Below, one piece after another: positions 54,441-64,000 of a stretch of 64,000 nucleotides of DNA. The DNA comes from Branchiostoma floridae. Lineage: Eukaryota > Chordata > Leptocardii > Amphioxiformes > Branchiostomatidae. The stretch spans positions 17,636,746-17,700,745 of the forward strand of contig NC_049983.1 of NCBI RefSeq assembly GCF_000003815.2, in the 5' to 3' direction. The notes beneath the pieces are model-generated. The model was not told where the DNA came from. It did no database searches and saw only the letters and a list, made by a program, of their open reading frames with translations. Each line of letters opens with the position of its first letter. Position 1 is the stretch's first letter. The position numbers and the translations under genes were made by a program.

Positions 54441-55970
54441 CATACCTGCATACATGCAGGTAATAAACAGTATGATACCAATTATTGGCAGCAAAATATA
54501 CAATTATACATACCATATTCATGAGTGTTTTCTAAAAACTTCAATCACAGTGGATATATCTAGTGGTACAATCATAAAATGATCAAATAGCAAAACAAAT
54601 ATACAGCAAAGAGCAAAAATGCTTTTATTCCTTTACATCAAACTTTCCAATCTTTCAGTCATCATTAAAGTCTTCCATGAGCAGTTTCATCTCCTAAAAC
54701 AACAGCCTTGCTACTTTACCGTTGGGAACACCCCATTAAGAGCTGGAGCACTGATAAATTAAACAATAGGGAATAGATGAAACCTTTGCTGTATTTCTCT
54801 AGACATTTCGTCAACGTATCAGGAGCAATAGTTGCCGCATTCCATTCTGAGCCGAAGTTTTGCTCTTGAGTTATGTGCGTCAATGCAATATTGAGTGATC
54901 ATCTGAATCTTGAAAGTGTGTCAGATATATGCTACTTACATGTGCTGAGACGCTATCGTAATGTCCTTGGTACATACATACTTTGTACTGTCATGCAAAC
55001 ATGAAACCATCACGAAAATAAAAAGATTACAGTAACTGCATATATTCTTCCCAAGAAACTTAATTCCATTTTTCGTATTTAATGTCACACTTTTGGGCTC
55101 TTTGTTTGAGTTTTTAATAAAGTACTGAAATGCTGGAAATTACATGTAGTAATGGATAGTGGAGGGGACATATTTTGAGATGTAAATGACCTTTTTCTAG
55201 GTTAGCTACAGCTTGAGCACATCCAAAAACCCACCACATTTAAAGACAGACTTGAAGTACTATAAAAGAGGAAATAAAAATAATGATTTGACTTTGTGGT
55301 AGGCACAAAATTAAGTGTTTACAGTGGTTTAAACTTGAAACAAGAGTGTAGGCGCGATACAGAACAATAATGTTCATGGTGATCATTAGCGGAAGTGCCC
55401 CGATGGTGTCAAAGACTTTTTCCGTTTAATCAGTTGAGGTCAGAGGTGAATGTCAAGGTGGTCATTCTATACATAAGGTCCTTTCTACGATCAATGACCA
55501 ACTGACATTGGTACAGGAAGGACACAACATATTATACATAGATCAATACAACTAATCAATGTACAGTCAAAACTGCCCAAGAAGACCACTTAGGGGATCT
55601 AATCTGGTCTGTGTGAATAGGCTGTCACTATGGATAGGACTCTTAATGCTTGTGTCGATGGGAGATTTCACTAACAGAGAACTGACTGTCACGTTGGCCA
55701 GGTGGTCCTTATGCAGATTGGACTGTACTTCCAGAAAATGGCAAATAGTTAAGATATGAAAGATCACTGCATATGCAGTACCATGTATCATCTGAAAGGA
55801 ACATGCCTGTTTAAGTAACTATCTATGGAATAGTACATATCGTAGCTCTCAGCAGTCCATATTATTGCTAGAATAGTCACTTGTTTCCACTTGTCGACAC
55901 CATTGTTATCTATACCAAAGCCTTTTATGTATACTATGTCTTTTATCTTATGTAAGTATTCTGTATGTGC
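54441..55970. other. No gene seen
   Basis: AT-rich sequence with only short unsupported frames. Confidence 0.45.
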
Positions 55971-55975
55971 AATGT

Positions 55976-56022
55976 TGCAATTAGCCCTCGGGCAAGAATT
56001 TGCAAATAAACTTTCCTATGAT
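55976..56022 (+). mobile_element. LINE 3' end remnant
   Basis: GCAATTAGCCCTCGGGCAAG then AATTTGCAAATAAA: best preserved member of the shared LINE tail. Confidence 0.6.
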
Positions 56023-56638
56023 CATATAAATGCACAGCAAAAATTGCTAGTTGCTAAATTTGACATTTGTTAACATAAAGCAAAGATTTTCATCATCCTT
56101 AACAAAACAAAACAAAACAAAATGTTCAGGATATGCACTGAAGCAAAACATGTTTGGCCCAAAGGCTTGCACAAGCTAATTGTATAATCTAGTCATTTTC
56201 AAATGATCAGTCATTCAGAATGAGATCAATTCATCTTGAAAATCTGTCAAAATCACAGCATATGAAAGTTCTATTATTGTTACTAGATGGATGGTTGAAT
56301 GATTCTCCCATCTTGCAGAATACTGTCATTCACTTGTTCAATTAGCGAGATCAGACTGAATACAAATGAGTATTATATGATCTGAACATTACCTGCATCC
56401 ATTTTACAACATTTTATGAGTGATAACAGTTACGAAGTACATATAACTAAGAGCAATAAAACAGAATTTGTACCTACAATGTAAGATGAATTTTCATTAC
56501 TAGATAATCAGCATAAAATGTTGCCATTTGTGTTTACTATATAATATTTCATGAAGGCAGTTATGGTAAAACAACTGTATTGAAAAGAGAAAGCGATGAC
56601 CAGAGTGTTTATTAGTGCCTCCAGCAATGTTAATAATT

Positions 56639-56999
56639 CAGGGCTTGAAATACTGGGTGCACGTGCACCTTGGTGCATCCAAAATTGGTTCTGTACACCC
56701 CATTTTTTTCTTTGGGTGCACCCAAGCACCCAAATACTTTTGTAGGTTTACGAATGCTAAGACATCAAAGTATGCTAGTAGTAGTACACACCATATTCTT
56801 GACATGGAAATGTTGGAAAGATAATAGAATGTCTGTCATAGTACTTATATAAGAATCTGAAGTTGGAATTTGGGTTCATCAAAATTTTTCAACGCTCCAA
56901 ATCTGTATGTGGTGCACCCAAACTTTTTTTTGTGCACTCAGTTTTTTTCGGTTGGGCGAACCAGTGCACCTAATCCCCAAAAATAAATTTCGAGCTCTG
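56639..56999. mobile_element. Probable hAT-like MITE, 361 bp, decayed target duplication
   Basis: Ends CAGGGCTTGAAAT and ATTTCGAGCTCTG are inverted with two mismatches over 13 bases. Interior is rich in GGTGCAC/GTGCACC words near both ends. Flanks share only TAAT, so the duplication is degraded or the end call is slightly off. Confidence 0.6.
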
Positions 57000-57951
57000 T
57001 AATGGCAGATGCACAAAAAGATAGCTGAAGTCACAGGACTAACCACATCCACAGGGATTACTATTCCAGCTCTTTGAACATTGGAGACTTCATCTCAACC
57101 ATAAAAAAACACACTTGCTTAGGACACAGTTGTTCAAACTACCTAATCTAATAAAACAAATACTGTATTACATATGTACTTTGTTAAACCATACTGTATC
57201 ACTAAAGTTTTGGCCAAAGTCTAAAAAAAAAGATTTAAAGAAATCCCTACCTGCTAACCATAATTTTTCAGGGCTGAACAGGAAACTCAACATTTTCCCC
57301 TTGGCCTAACTGTACAGTTAGATTTGTGTGACCCTTTATTTTATAGTTGGAGTATGATACACGACCTAAAACACAAAGAAAATTGCTTTTTTCATCAAAG
57401 AAATTTTTTTATTGAGAATTACATGTACAATGTATGATATACCAAATCCTGGCTTTGTCAGAGGTTGCTGAGCAGTCAAAGCCTCTGGTGGAAAGGGACT
57501 AGTGTAAGTTACTGAAAGGGGGTAAGAATTCATGCATAAATTGATACCCTTAAAAGACATACTAAATGCTACTTAATCATTTCTGCATATTACTCATCCA
57601 GGAATTCACTTCAAGTAAGAGTCCTCGCAGCATTCTAAAATCATGTTGACATCCACAACACTTAATACTACACAAATCACTTCACTTCTCTCATACAAGG
57701 TTATCCAGTAAGTGTGTCGCTATAATCAAGGGCACGGAAACTTAATTTCAAAATTCTGTTGCCTAGCAACTGATCACAGTGGGTTCTTGATAAAAGGATT
57801 CTGGGCAATTACAGGACGGGAAACTGGTAAATTGTAGATTTAGCGTGGCAGCAGGTGTTTATAATGTTTCCTCTCAATAATTCAGGTCGATTCTCCATGA
57901 AAAATGATAGAGTAGTGAGGTTACAGATCAGCAGCCATGTTGGATAGGGCA

Positions 57952-58233
57952 TTCCCTGGGAAAACGCAGACTCCTAACGAGGCACGCAAAGTTTACCGAT
58001 CCCTACAACACGCACGCACGGGACACCCGCCGCCTAACACCCGCCGGCACTCGAACCAGCTGGCCCCTACTAACACGAGCCTCTTTCGGAAGCGAGCGAT
58101 GTTGGGGACCGGCGTAAGTGGGGCCAGCTGGTAGTGGGGTGGGTGCATAGAGGCAGGAGGGCGCGCGTTAGGCAGGGGATCGGTATTACTAAACTCTTAT
58201 TTGCGAAGCTTCTCGAGCAGGTTTCCCAGGGTA
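57952..58233. mobile_element. MITE with 9-bp target duplication, 282 bp
   Basis: Ends TTCCCTGGGAAAAC and GGTTTCCCAGGGTA form a 14-base inverted repeat with two mismatches. GATAGGGCA is duplicated exactly at 57943-57951 and 58234-58242. A GC-rich interior contains CCAGCTGGCCCC-type words in both orientations. Confidence 0.85.
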
Positions 58234-58746
58234 GATAGGGCACTTTCCTACCCCACATATCACACCATGTAACAATAGAAATCCATCAGTGACTTTGGAA
58301 CTAAAAATCATAACCAAGTACAGAATTGTTCCTTGCATTAGGAGGTTTATGTTTTGAAGCGACCAACAATAGCAACTATTAACAGTGAGTCTAGGTGGTT
58401 GTTAAAGAAAAAGAATAAGGAAACTAATTGGCAAAATGAAGAGGAAAGGTGGGAAAGTCTGGGAATTCTGAGTGCTTTTCCTGCTCACTGAAAATTCTAA
58501 ACCTCTTTCACAGCAACATCACACAGCAAAGTCAATGGTGATTACCATTACGTACATGAAGTCATTACAAACTTCCTGTATTGGGTCCTTTTAAATAAGT
58601 TGCAACTTAAATCCACTTACTAGATGCTGGAAAATTCATCCGTATTTCTCATGTATGCTCAGCCAAAATGCTATCAATTAAGACTGTGTTAAAAATCATC
58701 CTCAATTATTGTTATGGGAACAGTTAAGCCAAACATAATACTATTA

Positions 58747-58748
<2 letters not shown>

Positions 58749-58796
<48 letters not shown>

Positions 58797-58797
58797 A
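58749..58797. repeat. CA microsatellite
   Basis: About 20 uninterrupted CA units followed by two variant ones. Confidence 0.95.
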
Positions 58798-59678
58798 CAC
58801 ATACAAAATAGATACATTGACATTGTGTACTGTTTTTTTTTTTTGCTGGCGACTAATTTCTTTCATCTGGTGCGGTGTCTGGAAGTTGCTTTGATATTTT
58901 TCATCATTGACTACACAACAAAGCAAAGCCTGACAACCAGAGTGGAGACACAGTAAATTGAGTAGATGGAAAAATTGACTCGACAAACATCGTTGCAAGC
59001 TCTCCTTTAACAAGGTCCACAGTACTAGATAAAATTAGACAAGTCTGACCTTCCCCAATTTGCATCAGCAATGAGACCAAAAACATGCCCAAACTCTCAA
59101 TTCTACAATACCAAAAACATCATTGTACCCATTTGGTATCATTTAATCTATCACACGGTGGTAGTCTTATTTCCGTAAATTGGTATTGCAATTAACAGGG
59201 AACTAAAAATTAAAAGGAAGTCGATTTAGTCAATATATTTACATTCCTGAAGCATTGACCAGTAGCACAGAATTTGGCACAGCCAAGCAGAAACCTCTTC
59301 AGTCTTCTAAAAGCTTAACATGCCTTGTGCACCCTGAGGCCTTAGAGACTTTGGAAACCTGAGACCAGCTGACTCCTAAAGAAGCTTTTAGGCTCCAAAC
59401 ACGTTCTGCTTACAGCAGAAATCAGAAGTTAAAAGCAGGGCTGTCTCCAGGACCTGTCCCTCCATCCTGGGACAGACATTTGCTTATTGGGAAGGACAAA
59501 ATTTCACCCCATCCATCCCAAAATCTGAACTTAGTACTACGTAAGATTGCTAAAGTGTGTTTTCATAAGCTAAAAGTAACATACATGTATTTTACAAGGA
59601 AAATCAACAACATTGACTCCAAAACAAAGAGAGGGACAGAAAAAAAAGCTGAAGACAGCCCTGGTTAGACTTATATTA

Positions 59679-59875
59679 GGTCACATTTCCAAAACGGGGC
59701 TCGGCCGGGCAGCTTTCGGGAGCGACAAGAATGATATTATACTTTTTATAGACATTAAAATACACAAAATGTCAAAATAAGATACATGGGCATGATATGT
59801 GTATATTTCTAGGTATTTAAGTTGATTTTTCGTTTCTTAAAACACCCCGGCCGGGTCCCGGTTCGAAATGTGACC
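59679..59875. mobile_element. MITE with TA target duplication, 197 bp
   Basis: GGTCACATTTC and GAAATGTGACC terminal inverted repeats, continued inward as CGGGG..CGGCCGGG / CCCGGCCGGG, flanked by TA on both sides. It lies about 60 bases from the alternative PRKAR2 exon. Confidence 0.75.
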
Positions 59876-59933
59876 TAAGCCTTAAAGGGGATCTTTCAAA
59901 ATGATACACTCCAGAAGAAGAACGATCTCTTAC

Positions 59934-60038
59934 CATCGGAGATGTCGTCGTCTGACGCTACGTCCATGTGGTCCTCTTGTTCTGAGGAAGCGTACACCCC
60001 GGCACGCTTCTGACCGCGGCCGCGAAAACGTCCATTTA
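59934..60038 (-). CDS. PRKAR2: PRKAR2 alternative upstream exon replacing the docking-domain exon
   Basis: 105 bases, acceptor CCCGCAG and donor G/GTAAGA, phase 1 in and out. It encodes NGRFRGRGQKRAGVYASSEQ followed by an acidic end SDDDISD. The GQKR...SDDDxxxD layout parallels the end of exon 1, and the exit phase is identical, so it can splice to exon 2 in frame. It lies 11.8 kb upstream of exon 1 and so cannot follow it. It could also be joined to first exons beyond the window. Confidence 0.72.
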
Positions 60039-61866
60039 CTGCGGGAAGACAGAAGTAAAACACATCAGGCTTTCAGAAACTAAAAGGGTGCATTGTGCAT
60101 CACGACAGCATCTTACTCAAGTATAACGCAAAGTGATGTGATTAAACGTGTTTCTCAACCCACTATTAGAAACTGTGCCTATACCAGACAAGCAATTTTT
60201 GATATCATTAAGATAATGTAATATGACATACTACCAACATCTAAGGAAGTTCCTGGAAGCTCAGGAAGGTGTGAAATAGTCTCCTCCTAAAACTGTCTGC
60301 TAAAATGTCAAACACAATGAGAGTCCTGATAAACTCAAAGGTTATAGAACTATTAAGTTTATCAAGAACATTTTACAACATAGCAATTCATATGAATTGA
60401 TTTCCTTCTGATTCCTTAATGGTACAGGTATCATACTTCCATGCGCAGTGGTTGTACATCAATTGTTTGACCTGATTTAAGGTTTGTCTGGTTCAGCATA
60501 GAATTCTATTTGTGTTTATTAGCATTTTTGTGGGCAACTGTCAACTGAAATGCCGACAAGGATTACCTACATGTATGTCATGTATTGTCATGTTGCCACA
60601 TTCCCAATACATAGTTTTACATATATAAGATATCTAGCTAGAGCCTATTGCCAAAACTAAAGTACCGGTATTTGAAATGTTATGATATAAGTTAACCTTA
60701 AATATAATGTCAAGGCTTGCCAATTCATTATTTATACATGTATATCAATATTGTAGACACACAAAAATTGTAGCCTGAAAGGCCATGAGGATTTAGTTAA
60801 TTCAATGTGGAATATAATTATTAGAAGAACTACGCCAGTGTAAGAATCATAATATGTATTGTAAAAACCTTCTATAGCACTTAATACAAGTAGTATTATG
60901 CAAATTGACTCTAAATGACACTACAAGAGATGAACAAGTGGGGACAATAAAAATGTAATTAAGCAGGTCGATTTGAAATCCCAATGTTTTTACAATAGCT
61001 GATAGAGGACTATGGATCATATAAAGGGGGCTGCTCTATAAAAATGGAAATTAAAAACTCATACTGGGATGATGAAAAAATGTAATTTGTTGACATAATA
61101 CACAATACAATGACATAAAAGAGATGCCATATTATCTCAAAGCAGACATTTGAGAGCAAAATTTTAATGTTTCTAGCAAGCCATGTTTGTTAATAAAAGG
61201 AAGATGATTGTGAGAAAAAAAGGGGAGCTAGAAAATGTTGCAATTTTGCCTCCCAACATCTGCTTGGAAATAACTGTATAAAACATCAAAAGAAAACAAC
61301 AAAGAAATCCGTTGATCTAAAAGAAATATGGATCCTTATCACTGCAGTTTTCCCTGCTTTGTTCCTAATATATCAATATGTCACCAGCCTTCTTATCTTA
61401 ACGCTAGTAGTTGTAGGAGGTCCTTCCCACGTAAATGTCACGGAACGCAGGCGGCACTTTTTCTGCTTGAGAACCATTCTTAATGCAATAGGATTGGAGG
61501 AGATTAGAATCCTGTCCGAGCAAACCCCTGCCGGGATGTACATCTATCCTAACCCTCTTGAGGTTACCATATCAGATTTCACGGGTCGACACCCCGCCCA
61601 CAACGCAAACCTTTACACACACACTTCCAAACCACTGCCAGATCATGAGACTCTCATGCAACCAATATGTTAGAGTTTTCTGATTGAGAAGCCACACATA
61701 TTTCCAATTACAATACATGTAAGCAAAGACATTCAGGTCCCAAACAGTATTGGCTTGATGAGCTACATCGTACACCAGGTAAGTGAACATTAACCTGCAT
61801 AGACCACACATAATGGACATCACAGGCAACACACTACATCGGTACACTTTTTCCAGCACCACTTAC
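60039..61866 (-). other. PRKAR2: Intron between the two alternative PRKAR2 5' exons
   Basis: No further exon identified. A plus-strand frame at 61359-61673 is not supported by any recognisable domain. Confidence 0.4.
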
Positions 61867-61897
61867 GTCGGAACTTGCAGCAATTAAAACAGCTCAT
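61867..61897 (-). CDS. PRKAR2: PRKAR2 candidate alternative first exon, Cys-rich N-terminus
   Basis: 31 bases from an ATG in ACAATGA context to donor C/GTAAGT, encoding MSCFNCCKFR in phase 1. Joined to 59934-60038 it makes a Leu at the junction and continues in frame. The resulting 360-residue protein keeps the RRQS site and both cAMP domains but has no D/D domain. Its N-terminus has three cysteines followed by basic residues. The exon is very short, so support rests on splice signal and phase agreement. Confidence 0.5.
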
Positions 61898-62542
61898 TGT
61901 AAAGACGGACTGTAGATGGCTGTTAGGACGGCGCGAGGGTAGATACTTCCGTCAGGAAGGACTGTGCATGCACATTCATGAAGCCGGAGCCGGCAGCAAT
62001 AACGTCCTTTTACTCTCGCCCGGCTGTAATCTCCCTGTGCCACCCTGCTGAATACTAATGAGGATAAGTGCCGGGGATTTTACAACAGCAGGTCTGCCTG
62101 GAACTGCAGGGGACTGATAGCACTCCTGCTACAGTAAATTTGTCTGATTTCGCTGTCATTTTCTTTTTTAGTCAGAGGGAAAAGGGAATCATTTTGTGAA
62201 TTCTCAGTTGAAACCGTTAATAAAAGTTAGTACAGACTTAGGTATACATGAGATAGATATTACCAGCAAGGTCGCAAGAAAACCGAAAAAAAAAACTATC
62301 GCGAAGGTTTCAAAATCTACGGTACCCCACGCTGTCACTGCGTTTTATACGTCAACGTGCGGACAATGTCGCGCCTTTCACCACAAAAAAGGCTGAAGCG
62401 CCGTTTACGATTATTACTGTGTGAGCGATGCCGAAGCAGAAGGTGCACAGCACGATAAGAAATACATGACAGTGTTGTTGTATACTCAATTTATGACGAG
62501 GTACGTAAAGATTAACAAAGCAGGATTACATGACACACATCA

Positions 62543-62842
62543 TTAAGAACTATAGGGCGAAACATAAAGCATAAATTTGTTGATTGCACCAATCATGCAG
62601 TCAAATGAAAGATGAAAAGTAAAATAATTACAATGTGCAATTCCTAAATAGACCTGAAAAATTGTGACTATTACACATTAATTCTCTATTGTTAAGGACT
62701 AGAGGGCCGAACATAAAGGATAGAATTTGTTGATTGCACGAATTATGCAGTCGGAGATGAAAAATAAAATAATTACATAATGGGGATTGTATACCTAAAT
62801 AGTCTAAAAAATTGTGACTTTTACGTAATTCTCTATTGTTTT
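62543..62842. repeat. Tandem duplication with period about 148 bp
   Basis: Both units have ATTTGTTGATTGCAC, ATGCAGTC, AAATTGTGACT and ATTCTCTATTGTT in the same order. Confidence 0.75.
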
Positions 62843-62859
62843 CAGAAATAGCTTGCATT

Positions 62860-63165
62860 TAGAGCCTGCCCAAAGCTGGGTGAAGAATTGGTCTATGAAA
62901 CATCATGCGACATTTACATCAAACCAGACAACTGACATTTCAGCAGAAAATCCATACTTACTGCAGGCAGCACGGATAATGCATTACCACTGCTGACCTG
63001 GGTCATTGTGCGCCCCATTACTATATAATACCTGGTAATATCAAATGCACGTTGTCCTACAATACGTCACTGTATCAGGTCTGGCTATGATTATACATAA
63101 ATCACAGTCGTGAATGATAAACATATCTTAAATATTTCATGGACCCCTCCAAGAATACAATCAGT
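62860..63165. other. No gene seen
   Basis: No supported feature. Confidence 0.4.
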
Positions 63166-63167
63166 AA

Positions 63168-63215
63168 TCTTTATTTGCAAAATCATGCCTGACGGCTAAT
63201 TGCAACGGAATACAC
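63168..63215 (-). mobile_element. LINE 3' end remnant
   Basis: TTTATTTGCAAAATCATGCC then TGACGGCTAATTGCAA, inverted relative to 55976. Confidence 0.5.
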
Positions 63216-63257
63216 AAATAAAAAATACAAAATGTTTTGCCTGCAGATATATCTGAT

Positions 63258-63478
63258 AACACTTAGTTCACCTTTATTCGCAGGGTAACCTATATCCATT
63301 GTACCTAAAAACAGGATATTTAGGGATATCACGTTGATGGACGGTGGTTTCAAATTGCATTTTTCCCCCAATATAATGCAGTTTGAGACCACCGTCTGTC
63401 GACTTGATATCCCAAAATACACTGGAGTTAAATACAACGAATAAAGGTTACCCCGCGAATAAAGGGGGACTAGCATTA
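63258..63478. mobile_element. Foldback MITE
   Basis: CCTTTATTCGCAGGGTAACC on the left pairs with GGTTACCCCGCGAATAAAGG on the right, and inner GGATATCA and ACGGTGGT...ACCACCGT blocks also pair, so almost the whole segment is one imperfect palindrome. The target duplication is unclear. Confidence 0.7.
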
Positions 63479-64000
63479 CACGGATGTGATAAGGTAAAAA
63501 GGGTAACTTTTAAAATGTATAATTTCTGGTTTGTTTTGCTTTCACTTATGGCTTAAGTCATACTTTTGACAAATCATAGATGGCACAAAATCAATACGTG
63601 TCAAGTTATGATGTCTTAATTCCTACAAATTTTTACGGACAATTCCCCAAACATAGTGAGTGATATCTCCTAATATTTTGTAGTAGTTGTTTTCATCTAA
63701 ATGAAAAAAATCATTTTGTGAGAAAAGATTGGAAGGTCAAAATGACAGTTTAGCCAGGTGAAATACATGTACCTTAGATAAAATTCTCTTTTGGAGGATA
63801 CATAACTCAATGTACATACATGTAACTGTTATACAGGTGATTTTGAATATGGGAAATTTTGTTTAAACACTTAACCAGAGAAAAAGATACATGTATCATC
63901 AAGTTGAACATATCAGCTCCACGTATTGGAGATCACACTGTATATGGTACAGACTTAATTATGACAATTTATACTATCAACAAATCATTAGAAAAACACA
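63479..64000. other. No gene seen
   Basis: AT-rich end of window without supported features. Confidence 0.4.

Noticed and set aside
53979-54582. Three overlapping plus-strand frames above 110 codons
   Set aside because: They come from the 150-bp tandem array and overlap one another in different frames.
61359-61673. 104-codon plus-strand frame with a hydrophobic start
   Set aside because: No domain or splice support, and it lies in the intron between the alternative PRKAR2 exons.
62196-62396. Basic 66-codon frame
   Set aside because: No homology recognised and no gene context; composition is driven by an A-rich stretch.

Overview
The window looks like nuclear DNA of an invertebrate chordate, most likely a lancelet (Branchiostoma). 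This is inferred from intron-rich gene structure with GT/AG boundaries, a single-type PKA RII gene, a tandem cluster of LRR/Ig-like receptor genes, and dense LINE, SINE and MITE content. Two runs of N (12584-12683 and 21041-21139) are assembly gaps. No species-diagnostic marker was available, so the assignment is tentative.

Region 1, about 1-18.5 kb: a cluster of paralogous type I membrane proteins with intronless coding sequences. Each has a signal peptide, about six LRRs, an LRRCT-like NPLRCP segment, an Ig-like domain lacking the usual cysteines, one TM helix and a roughly 240-residue acidic tail with repeated tyrosine motifs and a PPPLP segment. Copy A (3374-5266, minus) is intact. Copy B (7780-10148, minus) is broken by an in-frame stop in the TM helix and by tail rearrangements. 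Copy C (12485-14307, minus) spans an assembly gap. Copy D (16464-18422, plus) is intact and divergent from C. A C-terminal fragment of a fifth copy lies at 2064-2200. All have a conserved 3' splice site just upstream of the ATG; for A, B and C a matching non-coding first exon is visible, and for A and B a CCAAT/CRE/TATA-like promoter. The copies sit in tandem units of about 4.9 kb carrying a roughly 230-bp repeat and a tRNA-derived SINE.

Region 2, about 18.5-24 kb: LINE remnants, a 30-bp minisatellite, AT-rich repeats around a gap, and a tandem duplication with hairpins. No gene is recognised.

Region 3, about 24.6-61.9 kb, minus strand: one large gene for the type II regulatory subunit of cAMP-dependent protein kinase (PRKAR2). 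Thirteen coding exons (24631-48127) join in phase to 386 residues with the dimerization/docking domain, RRQS inhibitor/autophosphorylation site and two cAMP-binding domains. Two further exons, at 59934-60038 and 61867-61897, join in phase to exon 2 and predict a 360-residue isoform in which the dimerization/docking domain is replaced by a Cys-rich, basic N-terminus. Introns carry LINE fragments, tandem arrays and several well-delimited non-autonomous DNA transposons with target-site duplications.

Region 4, remaining sequence: intronic or intergenic, with MITEs, tandem duplications and two weak, unidentified plus-strand coding candidates (48921-49109 and about 52958-53355). The main biological interest is the RII isoform predicted to lack the docking domain, and the receptor cluster with its disulfide-less Ig-like fold and visible birth-and-death history.
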